Shown here one piece after another: positions 16,784 through 24,820 of a DNA stretch of 64,000 bases (its first letter is position 1; every line of letters starts with the position of its first letter). The notes beneath the pieces were generated by a model. That model was not told where the DNA came from. It did not search any database and saw only the letters and a list, made by a program, of their open reading frames with translations. The stretch is taken from NCBI RefSeq assembly GCF_020832045.1, contig NZ_JAFIFK010000068.1, positions 62,001 to 126,000 of the forward strand, in the 5' to 3' direction. This DNA is from Halomonas sp. Lineage in GTDB: Bacteria > Pseudomonadota > Gammaproteobacteria > Pseudomonadales > Halomonadaceae. Made by a program: the position numbers and the translations under genes.

Positions 16784-17680
16784 TCAGGCCCTTTGAGCCT
16801 GTCCGGTCCAGACCGGGACATGGTCTTTCAAGGAGATGAGGCGCAGGGGAGCGACACAAGCTGTCTGATTGCGTCCGGCCTCCTTCGCCATGTAGAGACC
16901 TTCATCCGCTTGCTTTACCAGCGTGGACTGCTTGGCGTTGCGTACCGGTAGCATCGCGGAGACACCGATGCTGACCGTGACATGGCCGGCCACGGGGGAG
17001 TCGGGGAAGGGGATGGCTCGCTCCGTGAGCATGAAATGGATGCGTTCAGCCATGCGGTTGGCGCCTTCGAGGTCGGTATGGGGCATCAGCACCACCATTT
17101 CCTCGCCGCCATAGCGTGCAACAAGATCGCCAGGCCGGGCAGCAGCTGCCTTGAGGACACTGGCCACTTCACGTAGGCAGGTGTCGCCTTTTTGATGTCC
17201 ATAGTTGTCGTTGAAGCATTTGAAGCAGTCGATATCGATCATTAAAAGGCTGAGCGGTTGACGCTCACGCGCGGCGCGTTGCCATTCCAGTTTCAGTACA
17301 CGTTCGAACTCGCGGCGATTGGCAATCCCCAGCAGGCCGTCATGTGCGGCTTGTCGAGCGAGCTTGGCATTGGAGGCCTCGAGGCGCTCACGCTCATGCA
17401 GCAGTTGAAGTTCGCGAGCGCGATAGGTGCGTTGCATGGGCAGCAGAATCAGCGAGACTGTCAACATGATGCCGCCCGCGAACGCGACGAGGGCCGTGCC
17501 GGTATGCAAGCCTTCTGCACTTAGGGAGGCCAAGAAATGAACGATACTGGGAAAGAGACTGGTTTCGTCAGGTACCACACCATGCAGGGAAAGTACCGCG
17601 TCGCTAAGCAAGGCGACCAGCAGCACGAGGCCGGCCAGGCTTGGGGGATTGCTCAACGGAGACTGTGATTTTATGTTCAT
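16784..17680 (-). CDS. Membrane-bound diguanylate cyclase
   Basis: The 298-residue protein has two N-terminal membrane helices (LAGLVLLVALLSDAVLSL and TALVAFAGGIMLTVSLILL), a coiled-coil linker (RELQLLHERERLEASNAKL) and a GGDEF domain. The active-site loop reads GGEEM, with Met in the fifth position, and the inhibitory site RPGD stands the canonical five residues before it, so product inhibition by cyclic-di-GMP is expected. DIDCFKCFNDNYGHQKGD carries the metal-binding Asp. The start at MNIKSQ was chosen since upstream codons enter the leader. The gene lies about 90 bases downstream of the structured RNA and its terminator. Confidence 0.9.
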   Translation of the reverse strand: MNIKSQSPLSNPPSLAGLVLLVALLSDAVLSLHGVVPDETSLFPSIVHFLASLSAEGLHTGTALVAFAGGIMLTVSLILLPMQRTYRARELQLLHERERLEASNAKLARQAAHDGLLGIANRREFERVLKLEWQRAARERQPLSLLMIDIDCFKCFNDNYGHQKGDTCLREVASVLKAAAARPGDLVARYGGEEMVVLMPHTDLEGANRMAERIHFMLTERAIPFPDSPVAGHVTVSIGVSAMLPVRNAKQSTLVKQADEGLYMAKEAGRNQTACVAPLRLISLKDHVPVWTGQAQRA

Positions 17681-17770
17681 GGCCACTCGTCTCGCTCCTT
17701 GCTGGGATTGGATAACCCGTTCTTGACTTCCTGTGCTGCTGTCGGAGCTGCCAACTCCTCTGCGTTGTCG

Positions 17771-17795
17771 AAAAAAAAGGGCCGCAGAGCGGCCC
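17771..17795 (-). terminator. Strong rho-independent terminator in front of the cyclase gene
   Basis: GGGCCGC and GCGGCCC form a 7-bp GC stem with a 3-base loop; read leftward it is followed by eight T residues. No leftward protein gene ends here, so it must belong to an RNA that begins between 17800 and 18290. Confidence 0.88.
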
Positions 17796-17950
17796 AAGTA
17801 CGCAGGGAACTAAAGGATAGAGCTAACGCAATTGCGTGCCATCGGCCGATGGAAACCGTGAAACTCGGTGGACTCCTTTCCACATGATGCCGGTGCCTGG
17901 CAATCGAGTTTCTGGGTACGAGATCGGCCGTGCCGGCCATTCGTACCACT
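17771..17950 (-). ncRNA. Highly structured leader RNA or small RNA upstream of the diguanylate cyclase gene
   Basis: Read leftward, successive elements are: a hairpin of 7 bp plus 5 bp (17941-17947 with 17915-17921; 17934-17938 with 17926-17930); a three-way junction closed by GAAACTCG/CGAGTTTC (17905-17912 with 17860-17867) that holds two small hairpins, GTGGA/TCCAC with loop AAGGAG and TGCC/GGCA; two perfect palindromes (17839-17852 and 17826-17837); and a terminator. No known riboswitch consensus was recognised. Codon third positions in the overlapping short frames are far less GC-rich than in neighbouring genes, against coding. The unit either ends as a free small RNA or controls the cyclase gene by attenuation. 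The rest of 17681-18290 is AT-rich and shows nothing definite. Confidence 0.6.
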
Positions 17951-18290
17951 CTGTTCTGTATGCTGCGAAAATGGTGCCATAAATTTCCATTTTGTTAAAA
18001 AACATGAGGTTATTTTCTTTCCTGATTGAGGTTTGGGCAGCGACAACCGGGATCGGGGTATTGTGCGGTCGATTTATGTTGCGGTATGGCGACACAAAGC
18101 GCGATGTCTGAATAAAGCCAAATAAAACAATGGTTTGAGTGTATCCATTTGGAGACATCGTTTGCGACGCAATACTCTACCCGAAGCGATATGTCGCTTC
18201 TCGGCAGGGTGCTAGACCGCCGGCATCGTTCGGGCGAGACTGCTGGTAGTGTCGATTGCCTATGAATTCATCATGACGAGGAGAAACCCG

Positions 18291-18689
18291 ATGGCGAGCG
18301 TATTCACCCGAATCATCCACGGCGACCTACCCGCGGAATTCGTTTGGTCAGATGAGCGATGCGTGGCGATCATGACGTTGAACCCAATGAAGCCCGGTCA
18401 TCTGCTTGTCATCCCGCGCGAGGAGATCGATCACTGGGACGACATGCCGGCCGAGCTGAGCGCTCATCTCATGCAGGTGTCTCAGAGCCTGGCCAAGGCG
18501 CTGAAGCGGGCTTTTCCCTGCGAGCGGGTGGGAATGATGATCGTCGGTCTCGAGGTGCCTCATGTGCACCTGCACCTGGTACCGCTTGATTCAATGCAGG
18601 ACATACGTCTCGAAGGGCTGGCTCAAGCAGGCCCTGAGGAGTTGGCCGACAATGCCGATCGTATTCGTAGTGCCCTCACGAATCACTGA
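18291..18689 (+). CDS. HIT-family protein
   Basis: The 132-residue protein is a single histidine-triad domain: FTRIIHGDLPAEFVW, LNPMKPGHLLVIPR and the triad HVHLHLVPL, which binds and cleaves nucleoside phosphoramidates or dinucleoside polyphosphates in the family. The start at MASVF follows a GAGGAG ribosome site by 7 bases. A longer reading from 18249 lacks one. It is followed by the GAF-GGDEF gene after 24 bases, probably in one transcript. Confidence 0.92.
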   Translation: MASVFTRIIHGDLPAEFVWSDERCVAIMTLNPMKPGHLLVIPREEIDHWDDMPAELSAHLMQVSQSLAKALKRAFPCERVGMMIVGLEVPHVHLHLVPLDSMQDIRLEGLAQAGPEELADNADRIRSALTNH

Positions 18690-18713
18690 CCCATGTATAC
18701 GGGGAAGCCGTGT

Positions 18714-20507
18714 ATGTCACATGGTAATGACATGGTGTCCAGCTCGGCTTATCAGACGCTGCTGGCCAAGGTAGGGGAGCTCGAAAAGGCTGAGCGGGTG
18801 CAGCGAGCGCTATATGCCATCTCCGACCTGGCCGGTGCTCAACTGGAGATGAGCGAGACGCTCAGGCGTCTGCACGACATCATTTCCGGTTTGATGTACG
18901 CCAAGAATTTCTTCATCGCCCGCTACGATGATCTCACCCAGCATGTCCGTTTCCTCTATTTTTCGGATGTGGCAACCTCGTTTGCGGATGTGGCGGCGGC
19001 GGGGATGGATACGGCGATTCCGCTGGACGAGCTCGAATATAGCCTCACCTGGTACACGATTCGTCTGGGCAAACCGCTGCGCGGTTCACTCGATAGCATC
19101 GGAGCGGAGCTTCCCGGAGAGTTTCGGCCGCTTGGCGTGGCAGCCAAGGATTGGCTGGGTGTGCCCATGCTGGAAGGCAGTCAGGTGCATGGCATCGTCG
19201 TGGTGCAGCATTACGAAGAAGCCGGAGTATACGGGGCGGACGATCAGGCGCTCCTGAGCTTCGTTGCCTCGCATATTCTGACGACGCTGCAACGGCGCGA
19301 GAACCTGGAAAATCTGGAACAGGCGGTTGCATTGCGCACCAAGGAGTTGGCCGACGCCAATGCCAAGCTGCTTCAGGAAATTGCGCAGCGCAAGCGTAAC
19401 GAGTTGATTCAGCGTGCGCTTTACCATATCGCCGAGCAAGCGGGCGACACCGGTCGGGAAAAGGATTTCTATCGTACGATCCATTACCAACTGGGAAACC
19501 TGCTCTATGCCGATAACTTCTTCATCGCGCTCTTGGTCGACGAGGGCGAGGCGATCGACTTCGCCTACTATGCCAACGATTACGATCCGCCGAGTCTCAA
19601 ACGGCGTCTGCGCGACGGTTTGACCGAGTACGTCTTGCGTCAGGGTGCGGATGTGCTGCTCGACAAGAGCCAGATCGCTGCGCTCGAGGATGCTGGCAGC
19701 ATTACCATCAATGGGCGTCGTCCCCACTCCTGGTTGGGAGTGCCGCTACGCTGTGAGGGGCGGGTACTGGGGGTCATGGCCGTGCAAAGCTATCGCGACG
19801 ACACTCTCTATCAGCCCGAGGATTCGGAGCTGCTGCGGTTCGTGTCCAGTCAGATTGCCAGCAGCCTGGAGCGCAAGCGCGCCTTGGCGTCTCTACGTGT
19901 GGCCAAGGAGACGCTTGAGCACAGGGTGCGGGAACGCACCAGTGAGCTCGAAAAGGAGATCGCCACCCGCAAGGCCGTGGAGCAACAGCTCAAGCATGAG
20001 GTAATGCACGACCACCTGACGGGACTGCCCAATCGGGCCTACCTGCTGGAGCGACTCGAGCAACTCTCATCGCGGCGTAGCACCGGTGTCGACAAGCGGA
20101 ACTTTGCCATCATGTTTCTGGATGTCGATCGCTTCAAGGCAATCAATGACGAGCACGGCCACATCGTGGGAGACATGGTATTGAAGGAGATCGCCCAGCG
20201 TCTTTCATACAGCGTCAGGCCGCCCGGCCTTGCGGCGCGCCTGTCAGGAGATGAGTTCGCCATTCTGCTGGAGGGAATCGAGCGAGAAGAGGAAGCGGTC
20301 ACGGTCGCTTCTCGCTTCCTGCGAACCCTGGAACGTCCGATTTCACTCGCGGGAATCAGTCTCGAGGTCTCCGTGAGTATCGGCATTGCCAGCCATGGAG
20401 AGGGCGAGATGTCGCACTCGGATTTGCTGGGGCGAGCGGACAAGGCGATGTATCAAGCCAAGAGCGAAGGGCGCAGCCTATATCGCCTTTCCCCCTCTCG
20501 AAAGTGA
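18714..20507 (+). CDS. Soluble diguanylate cyclase with two GAF domains
   Basis: The 597-residue protein has no membrane segment. Two similar GAF domains (about residues 20-200 and 225-405; compare SGLMYAKNFFIARYDD with GNLLYADNFFIALLVD, and WLGVPMLEGSQVHGIVVVQ with WLGVPLRCEGRVLGVMAVQ) are joined by coiled coils and followed by a GGDEF domain. The active loop is SGDEF, which is still compatible with catalysis; the inhibitory site is RPPG instead of RxxD. The start at MSHGNDM has GGGGAAG at a good distance; an ATG seven codons upstream does not. The ligand of the GAF domains is unknown. Confidence 0.92.
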   Translation: MSHGNDMVSSSAYQTLLAKVGELEKAERVQRALYAISDLAGAQLEMSETLRRLHDIISGLMYAKNFFIARYDDLTQHVRFLYFSDVATSFADVAAAGMDTAIPLDELEYSLTWYTIRLGKPLRGSLDSIGAELPGEFRPLGVAAKDWLGVPMLEGSQVHGIVVVQHYEEAGVYGADDQALLSFVASHILTTLQRRENLENLEQAVALRTKELADANAKLLQEIAQRKRNELIQRALYHIAEQAGDTGREKDFYRTIHYQLGNLLYADNFFIALLVDEGEAIDFAYYANDYDPPSLKRRLRDGLTEYVLRQGADVLLDKSQIAALEDAGSITINGRRPHSWLGVPLRCEGRVLGVMAVQSYRDDTLYQPEDSELLRFVSSQIASSLERKRALASLRVAKETLEHRVRERTSELEKEIATRKAVEQQLKHEVMHDHLTGLPNRAYLLERLEQLSSRRSTGVDKRNFAIMFLDVDRFKAINDEHGHIVGDMVLKEIAQRLSYSVRPPGLAARLSGDEFAILLEGIEREEEAVTVASRFLRTLERPISLAGISLEVSVSIGIASHGEGEMSHSDLLGRADKAMYQAKSEGRSLYRLSPSRK

Positions 20508-20666
20508 GCCTCGCTTCAATGCGCGAACCACGGCGCCAGTGTCCGCCATGGCTTACAGCCTGCGGTGTCAATATCCGATACCACTTCCAAGGCGCTGGTC
20601 TACTATGGATGCTTTCTTGAGCCCGCTGCGTTTTTGGCGGGCGCTCGCCGTCCAAGAGCCAGGCTT

Positions 20667-21062
20667 ATGGAGGACATGGTGGAAGAGTCGCAGCTTTTGG
20701 AGACACGGCGCCAGTGGTACGCCGCGTATGTCGATGGCAACGTCGGGCAGTTGGACCACATCGAGAGCGACGACTTCGTCGTGATCTGCGAGGCGGGGTT
20801 GGTAGGGAAGCTGGACCAGCTCGGCAGCATTGCCGAGGCAGTTGCGAGGGACCGGTGGTTTTCCCGCGGCAGTCGCGCCGAAGATGAGGTCGTAAAGCTG
20901 TTGCCGTTCGGCGATCTGGTGTCGATTTTCGGTCAGGGACGCGTTGTCGGCGATGTCCGTGCTCGTCCCCCTCTCTTTTTCAGCGAGCTTTGGCAGAAGC
21001 TCGATGGCCAGTGGCGCGTTTTGTCACTGCATTTCACGGTGGCTGCCGATCCAAAAGGCTGA
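20667..21062 (+). CDS. NTF2-like (DUF4440/SnoaL) family protein
   Basis: The 131-residue protein resembles DUF4440 NTF2-like folds: a helical start (EESQLLETRRQWYAAYVDG), DDFVVICEAGLVGK, and a strand-rich end with GQGRVVGDVR and FFSELWQKLDGQWRVLSLHFT. The family contains enzymes and ligand-binding proteins, so no reaction can be named. The start at MEDMVEES was chosen over an upstream GTG frame with poor coding character. Confidence 0.72.
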   Translation: MEDMVEESQLLETRRQWYAAYVDGNVGQLDHIESDDFVVICEAGLVGKLDQLGSIAEAVARDRWFSRGSRAEDEVVKLLPFGDLVSIFGQGRVVGDVRARPPLFFSELWQKLDGQWRVLSLHFTVAADPKG

Positions 21063-21079
21063 AGGCCGCCATGCCGAAC

Positions 21080-21106
21080 CACGCCGACGGATATACCGAC
21101 GGCGTG
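21080..21106. terminator. Hairpin between convergent genes
   Basis: CACGCCG-A-CGG and CCG-A-CGGCGTG form a stem of 7 and 3 bp around an A-A mismatch with loop ATATA. It lies between the convergent NTF2-like and phosphodiesterase genes. T tracts are weak on both strands. Confidence 0.4.
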
Positions 21107-21116
21107 AATTCCTCTC

Positions 21117-22433
21117 TCAGTCACCGCGCTGAATGCAGTTGGCATACAGGCTGACGGTGGCGGGCCAGTCGGTGAAGATGCCGATGATGCCGACATCCCG
21201 CACCAGGGCGTCGAGTGTGATCAGCTTGTCGCCTTCACGCCGAATGACCTCTTCCGTGGTCTGGTGATACCACTGTCCACCTTCCGCCAGCGGACCGGAA
21301 CGCTCCAGTGTCCAGGTTATCAGCTCGAGCCCCGCTTCCTTGGCACGCTCAGCGTACTCCGACGGTACGATGCGACTCTCCTCTTCGCTGAATCCGGGAT
21401 TGGCAGCCAACAGCATCCAGGTTGGCGGCGCCAGAATGCGCACTCCCTGTTCAGCCAGCTCTTCCATGGTCGGTGACCAGGTCTCCGGGTCGGTATGGTC
21501 GAAGCCTTCATCGCCGTAGCGTCCATCGAGATAGACCGCCTGCTCGCCGAACTCGGGCTCGTGCTCAATCCAATAGAGCACGTCATCGAGATTGAAGGAC
21601 TGGGCGAAGACATCGCCGGCTGGCACATCCTCTGCCTTGTACTCGTCGATCAGCTTCTGGGCGTAGTCCTCCTGGCTCATGCCATTGAAGGGCATTTCCA
21701 CCTCGGGTTCCTTGAGCTCGGGCGTCATCTTCACGCCAAGTGCCTTGAACAGCGCGACGGTGTCGGCATGGCTCATCAGTGTGCCCCGGGTGGCATAGAG
21801 ATCGGTGCGCCAGGCGGGCGTGCCTGCCAGGTACTCTTCTATGCTGCGAGCTTCGCGGTTGGCGCCTTCCATGGTGCCGCGCAGGGAGCGAAATTCGGCC
21901 AGGGTGATGTCGCTGGTGCAGCAGCGTATATCGGCGGCATTGGCTAGTTCTCCGCTATCTGGATCGACTTCCGGCGGCACGCTACATTTTTCGGCCAGAT
22001 CCGTCTCGACGATGTTAGTAGTGTAATGAAGGTCGCACTGGGCGTGGCGACACACGAGCTCGTTGTCGCTGGTGAAAGTCACGTCACATTCGACGATACC
22101 GGCACCGCCCTGTACCCCGGCCAGGTATGACTCGAGGGTGTGCTCGGGAAACTGCAGCGGTGCACCTCGATGAGAGATGACCAGATCGTCAGGCTTCCAG
22201 TCGGTGTGCTGGCCGGCACATTCGAGTAGCTCGGCCTTGAGCTCGCGCTCGCGTTCGGTCTCTTCGCTCATGTCATGGATCAGGAATAGCGGCCGTGGAC
22301 CGAGCGTCACCTGCCGGGCGGCCTCCAGCAAGGCATCGCTCCATTCGGGGGCGTTATCGTTGGCGTTCTGCGCCATCGCTGGGCCGACTATCAACAGGCT
22401 CAGACAGGCCATGGTGGGGAGTGTCTTGTTCAT
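21117..22433 (-). CDS. Periplasmic glycerophosphodiester phosphodiesterase
   Basis: The 438-residue precursor starts with a signal peptide (MNKTLPTMACLSLLIVGPAMAQ). The GDPD catalytic pattern is present: SHRGAPLQFPEHTLESY (the His-Arg and Glu ligands) and ECDVTFTSDNELVCRH (acid pair and second His), with a late TWTLERSG and IGIFTDWPATV closing the barrel. These enzymes cleave glycerophosphodiesters to glycerol-3-phosphate and an alcohol. It is longer than E. coli GlpQ (about 358) because of inserts with several cysteines (CSVPPE, CCTSD), which may form disulfides. An upstream ATG reading lacks a signal peptide at its start. Confidence 0.92.
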   Translation of the reverse strand: MNKTLPTMACLSLLIVGPAMAQNANDNAPEWSDALLEAARQVTLGPRPLFLIHDMSEETERERELKAELLECAGQHTDWKPDDLVISHRGAPLQFPEHTLESYLAGVQGGAGIVECDVTFTSDNELVCRHAQCDLHYTTNIVETDLAEKCSVPPEVDPDSGELANAADIRCCTSDITLAEFRSLRGTMEGANREARSIEEYLAGTPAWRTDLYATRGTLMSHADTVALFKALGVKMTPELKEPEVEMPFNGMSQEDYAQKLIDEYKAEDVPAGDVFAQSFNLDDVLYWIEHEPEFGEQAVYLDGRYGDEGFDHTDPETWSPTMEELAEQGVRILAPPTWMLLAANPGFSEEESRIVPSEYAERAKEAGLELITWTLERSGPLAEGGQWYHQTTEEVIRREGDKLITLDALVRDVGIIGIFTDWPATVSLYANCIQRGD

Positions 22434-22521
22434 TATGAGTCTCGCTATCTTCCTTGTTGGCGTGGGCCACCGATCGCTGCCGGGAGCCAAATTTGAGCGT
22501 AGCCATGCGCAGCGAAGCGTG

Positions 22522-23130
22522 CTAGCGCTCCGTGAATGCCAGGCGCACCGCCAAGGCGAGAAAGCTCGCTGCGAAAACTCGCCTCAGCCAGGAAAGGACG
22601 CCCGGGCGTGTGATGACCCGCTGGCGGGCGGCGGCGGCGCTGACGCCATAAAGTATGAAGACCGTTAATGTCATCAGCATGAAAGCGAGGCTCAGCTCGA
22701 GCATCTGTTTCAGCACCGCTTCGTCGGAACGGATGAATTGAGGCAGGAAAGCCAGGAAGAACAGGGTGAGCTTGGGGTTGAGAAGATTGAGCAGCACGCC
22801 GGTGACGACCAGTTGCCGGGCTGGTAGGGCCGTAAGGCCTGCTGCAGGAGCAGGTTCATTGCGAGACCTTAGAACGCTCCACGCCACGTACAGCAGATAG
22901 ACGATTCCCAGAAGCTTGAGCAACTGAAAGGCTGCCGCGCTGGTATGCAGCAGCGAGGCGAGGCCCGTCATGGCGGCAAGGATGTGCGGCACGATACCGA
23001 GCGTACAGCCGAAGGCGGCGATGATGCTGGCGCGCGTGCCATGGGTGAGTCCCGTGGATAAGGTGTACAGCACCCCAGTCCCGGGAGAGGCAACGATGAC
23101 CAGCGAGGTAAGGATGAATTCCAGGCTCAT
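22522..23130 (-). CDS. LysE/RhtB-family amino-acid exporter
   Basis: The 202-residue membrane protein has six predicted helices and the family hallmarks SPGTGVLYTLSTGLTHG and GVLLNLLNPKLTLFFLAFLPQF. LysE/RhtB proteins export amino acids or homoserine lactone. It lies downstream of an AraC-type regulator on the same strand after 71 bases, a common pairing, so the regulator probably controls it. The pathway cannot be specified. Confidence 0.92.
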   Translation of the reverse strand: MSLEFILTSLVIVASPGTGVLYTLSTGLTHGTRASIIAAFGCTLGIVPHILAAMTGLASLLHTSAAAFQLLKLLGIVYLLYVAWSVLRSRNEPAPAAGLTALPARQLVVTGVLLNLLNPKLTLFFLAFLPQFIRSDEAVLKQMLELSLAFMLMTLTVFILYGVSAAAARQRVITRPGVLSWLRRVFAASFLALAVRLAFTER

Positions 23131-23201
23131 GGGCAGGCTCCGATGGGAAACCCTGCCATCGTGACGCTATGGGTCAGGCCGTTCTTGAATGAAATTGCAG
23201 C

Positions 23202-24011
23202 TCAGGTGGGTGCGAGGGCGCGCCGATAGCGGCCTGGAGAGAGCCCGAACTGACGATTGAAGGCACGGCTCATGTGGCTCTGGTCGGCAAAGCCCGCTGC
23301 CAGGGCGGCCTGGCTCAGCGCCTGCCCGCTGGCGATCAGGCTCCGGGCCTTTTGCACGCGGCGTTGCAAGAGATAGGCATGGGGAGTGGTACCCAGCGCT
23401 CGGGAGAAGCTGCGCAGCAGCTGGTAGCGGCTCAGGCCCGCCATCTCGGCCAGCTCACTGAGGCTGACGGGCAGCTGCGGGGCGTCATCGAGACGCTGAC
23501 GAACCCTGGCGATGGTGCCGGGGATGCCCTGACGATCAGGTACCGTACGAGAGCCATGGCGAGAAAAGGCTGCCCCTAGAAGCTGGCAGCTCAGCTCGTC
23601 CACCGGCAGGCGTTCCGCAGGTGCCGTCATGAGCCGACCGAACATCTGCCGTATGAGCACCTTCAGCAGAGGGTCGTCGAGGGCGGGCCGGGTCAGCTCG
23701 GCGTCGTCATCGTTATCGAGGACTTGCCGCACCAGAGTCGGGTCGAAGTAGAGCATGCACCAGCCACGCAGCGTGCCGGCCATGGGCGCACCGTCATGCA
23801 TCTCGCCCGGGTTGACCGTGATGATATTGCCCGCCACCGCGTCGACCCTACCGACGCCGCTCCAGGAGCGATGGCCACCAGAGACGATCAGGCCGACCCC
23901 GTACTGATCATGGGCATGACGAGGAAATGTCCGGCACGAGGTCAGGCTCATGGCTACCAGCCCATCGAGCCCGGTGGGCAAGGCGGTGACGTGATGACAT
24001 TCTTCCGTCAT
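23202..24011 (-). CDS. AraC-family transcriptional regulator
   Basis: The 269-residue protein has an N-terminal cupin-like sensing domain (FPRHAHDQYGVGLIVSGGHRSW, NPGEMHDGAP) and a C-terminal AraC domain with two helix-turn-helix units (SLSELAEMAGLSRYQLLRSF and ALAAGFADQSHMSRAFNRQFG). The start at MTEECHH was taken because AGGAA lies 6 bases upstream, whereas the longer reading from 24098 has no ribosome site. It probably controls the LysE-type gene that follows it. Confidence 0.9.
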   Translation of the reverse strand: MTEECHHVTALPTGLDGLVAMSLTSCRTFPRHAHDQYGVGLIVSGGHRSWSGVGRVDAVAGNIITVNPGEMHDGAPMAGTLRGWCMLYFDPTLVRQVLDNDDDAELTRPALDDPLLKVLIRQMFGRLMTAPAERLPVDELSCQLLGAAFSRHGSRTVPDRQGIPGTIARVRQRLDDAPQLPVSLSELAEMAGLSRYQLLRSFSRALGTTPHAYLLQRRVQKARSLIASGQALSQAALAAGFADQSHMSRAFNRQFGLSPGRYRRALAPT

Positions 24012-24079
24012 GCTATTTCCTGAGCCAGAAGTGGCCGAATCGATGTGTTGGCTGGCCGGGACATCGACTAAAGCGACAT

Positions 24080-24116
24080 AAAAAGCCTCAGGAAGCAACG
24101 CTCCTTCCTGATAGGC
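24080..24116 (-). terminator. Rho-independent terminator of the 52-residue gene
   Basis: CAGGAAG (24089-24095) and CTTCCTG (24104-24110) form a perfect 7-bp stem, extended by GCCT/AGGC; read leftward it ends in TTTTT. It lies about 80 bases beyond the stop codon of the small gene. Confidence 0.75.
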
Positions 24117-24196
24117 CGAATATAGTAACGGTTAATTATTATCGCCGATAACGGCTAGAGCAAATTACTCCGTACAAGGAAAAGAAGTGCTGCATG

Positions 24197-24355
24197 TCAC
24201 TCGTTTTTGCTCCCGTTAGGGGAAGCGTCGACGTGGGCTCTGTCGAGATAGAACCACAGGGCGGCGTAAGCGGCCTGTGCCCGGCGGGCATGCTGATCCC
24301 AGAAGCGCAGGACTTCATCATCGTAACGTGCGGGGGAGTAAGTGGAGTTTGTCAT
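24197..24355 (-). CDS. Small 52-residue protein of unknown function
   Basis: A perfect ribosome site (AAGGAGG, 8 bases before ATG) starts a 52-codon frame. The product begins MTNSTYSPARYDDEV and contains LRFWDQHARRAQAAYAALWF, an amphipathic helix rich in aromatic and basic residues, and ends SPNGSKNE. Third codon positions are GC-rich as in neighbouring genes. The gene has its own promoter with a palindrome at the start site and its own terminator, so it is an independent unit. No family was recognised. The plus-strand frames across it are shadows. Confidence 0.75.
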   Translation of the reverse strand: MTNSTYSPARYDDEVLRFWDQHARRAQAAYAALWFYLDRAHVDASPNGSKNE

Positions 24356-24401
24356 GAGGCGGTCCTCCTTAAGGGATTACCACCTCCCAGCATAGGCTCT
24401 T

Positions 24402-24420
24402 TTTGCTGCATTGCAGCAAA
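24402..24420. promoter_or_regulatory. Palindromic operator candidate
   Basis: TTTGCTGCA and TGCAGCAAA are a perfect inverted repeat around a single base. It lies immediately downstream of the -10 box of the small gene's promoter, where a bound protein would block transcription. Confidence 0.5.
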
Positions 24421-24447
24421 TAATATGTAACTTTTCCTATCCTGCAA
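24420..24447 (-). promoter_or_regulatory. Sigma-70 promoter of the 52-residue gene
   Basis: Read leftward: TTGCAG, 16 bases, TATTAT. The -35 matches TTGACA at four positions and the -10 matches TATAAT at five. The leader to the start codon is about 57 bases. Confidence 0.55.
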
Positions 24448-24449
24448 TC

Positions 24450-24483
24450 AAAACACCCCACCAGGATTTACCGAAATGGGGTG
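24450..24483 (-). terminator. Rho-independent terminator of the first 103-residue paralogue
   Basis: CACCCCA and TGGGGTG form a perfect 7-bp stem with a 16-base loop, ending in TTTT when read leftward, 26 bases after the stop codon. Confidence 0.75.
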
Positions 24484-24508
24484 CGTTTGTTGCGACGAGC
24501 TTGATGCT

Positions 24509-24820
24509 TCAGCGCTGCGTATTCTCCTCAAACAGTTCAGCCTTGGCCTCACGCATGACGTTCTCGCATGCGGCCTGATGTGCAAGCTGGGTCAGCAAGC
24601 TCTGAGTAACGGCAAAACCTTTGCCCAGGCAGGTGTCCACCTCTTCACGACTGACTGTGGGAGTGACTTCATACTCGATCTTGATCGTTCTACCGCTACC
24701 GTCCAGCTTGTCGGCAAGATTACGAATAAACCAGGCGAGGCGTTCACGCCAGCCAGCCGTACCTTCCAGTCCTTCGTTGACACTGAACGTGCACTGCCAT
24801 TCAGGTTTATAGACTCGCAT
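24509..24820 (-). CDS. 103-residue protein of unknown family (paralogue A)
   Basis: The product starts MRVYKPEWQCTFSVNE, has an amphipathic stretch (WRERLAWFIRNLADKLDG), a strand-like GRTIKIEYEVTP and a long C-terminal helix (DTCLGKGFAVTQSLLTQLA, ACENVMREAKAELFEE). Cys10, Cys64 and Cys85 are all kept in the second copy at 26186-26497. By hand the two copies align without a gap at about 60% identity. GGAGG lies 6 bases before the ATG and a terminator follows. No known domain was recognised; the fold may be an alpha/beta sandwich of a cytosolic protein. Confidence 0.75.
   Translation of the reverse strand: MRVYKPEWQCTFSVNEGLEGTAGWRERLAWFIRNLADKLDGSGRTIKIEYEVTPTVSREEVDTCLGKGFAVTQSLLTQLAHQAACENVMREAKAELFEENTQR

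Noticed and set aside
17771-17950. CsrA/RsmA-sponge small RNA
   Set aside because: One hairpin loop holds AAGGAG, but GGA triplets are not more frequent than expected from base composition.
17823-18158. Short leftward frames (60-110 codons) over the structured RNA, including one starting MFFNKMEIYG
   Set aside because: Third codon positions are far less GC-rich than in local genes, ribosome sites are poor, and the region folds into consecutive perfect hairpins, so RNA is the better reading.
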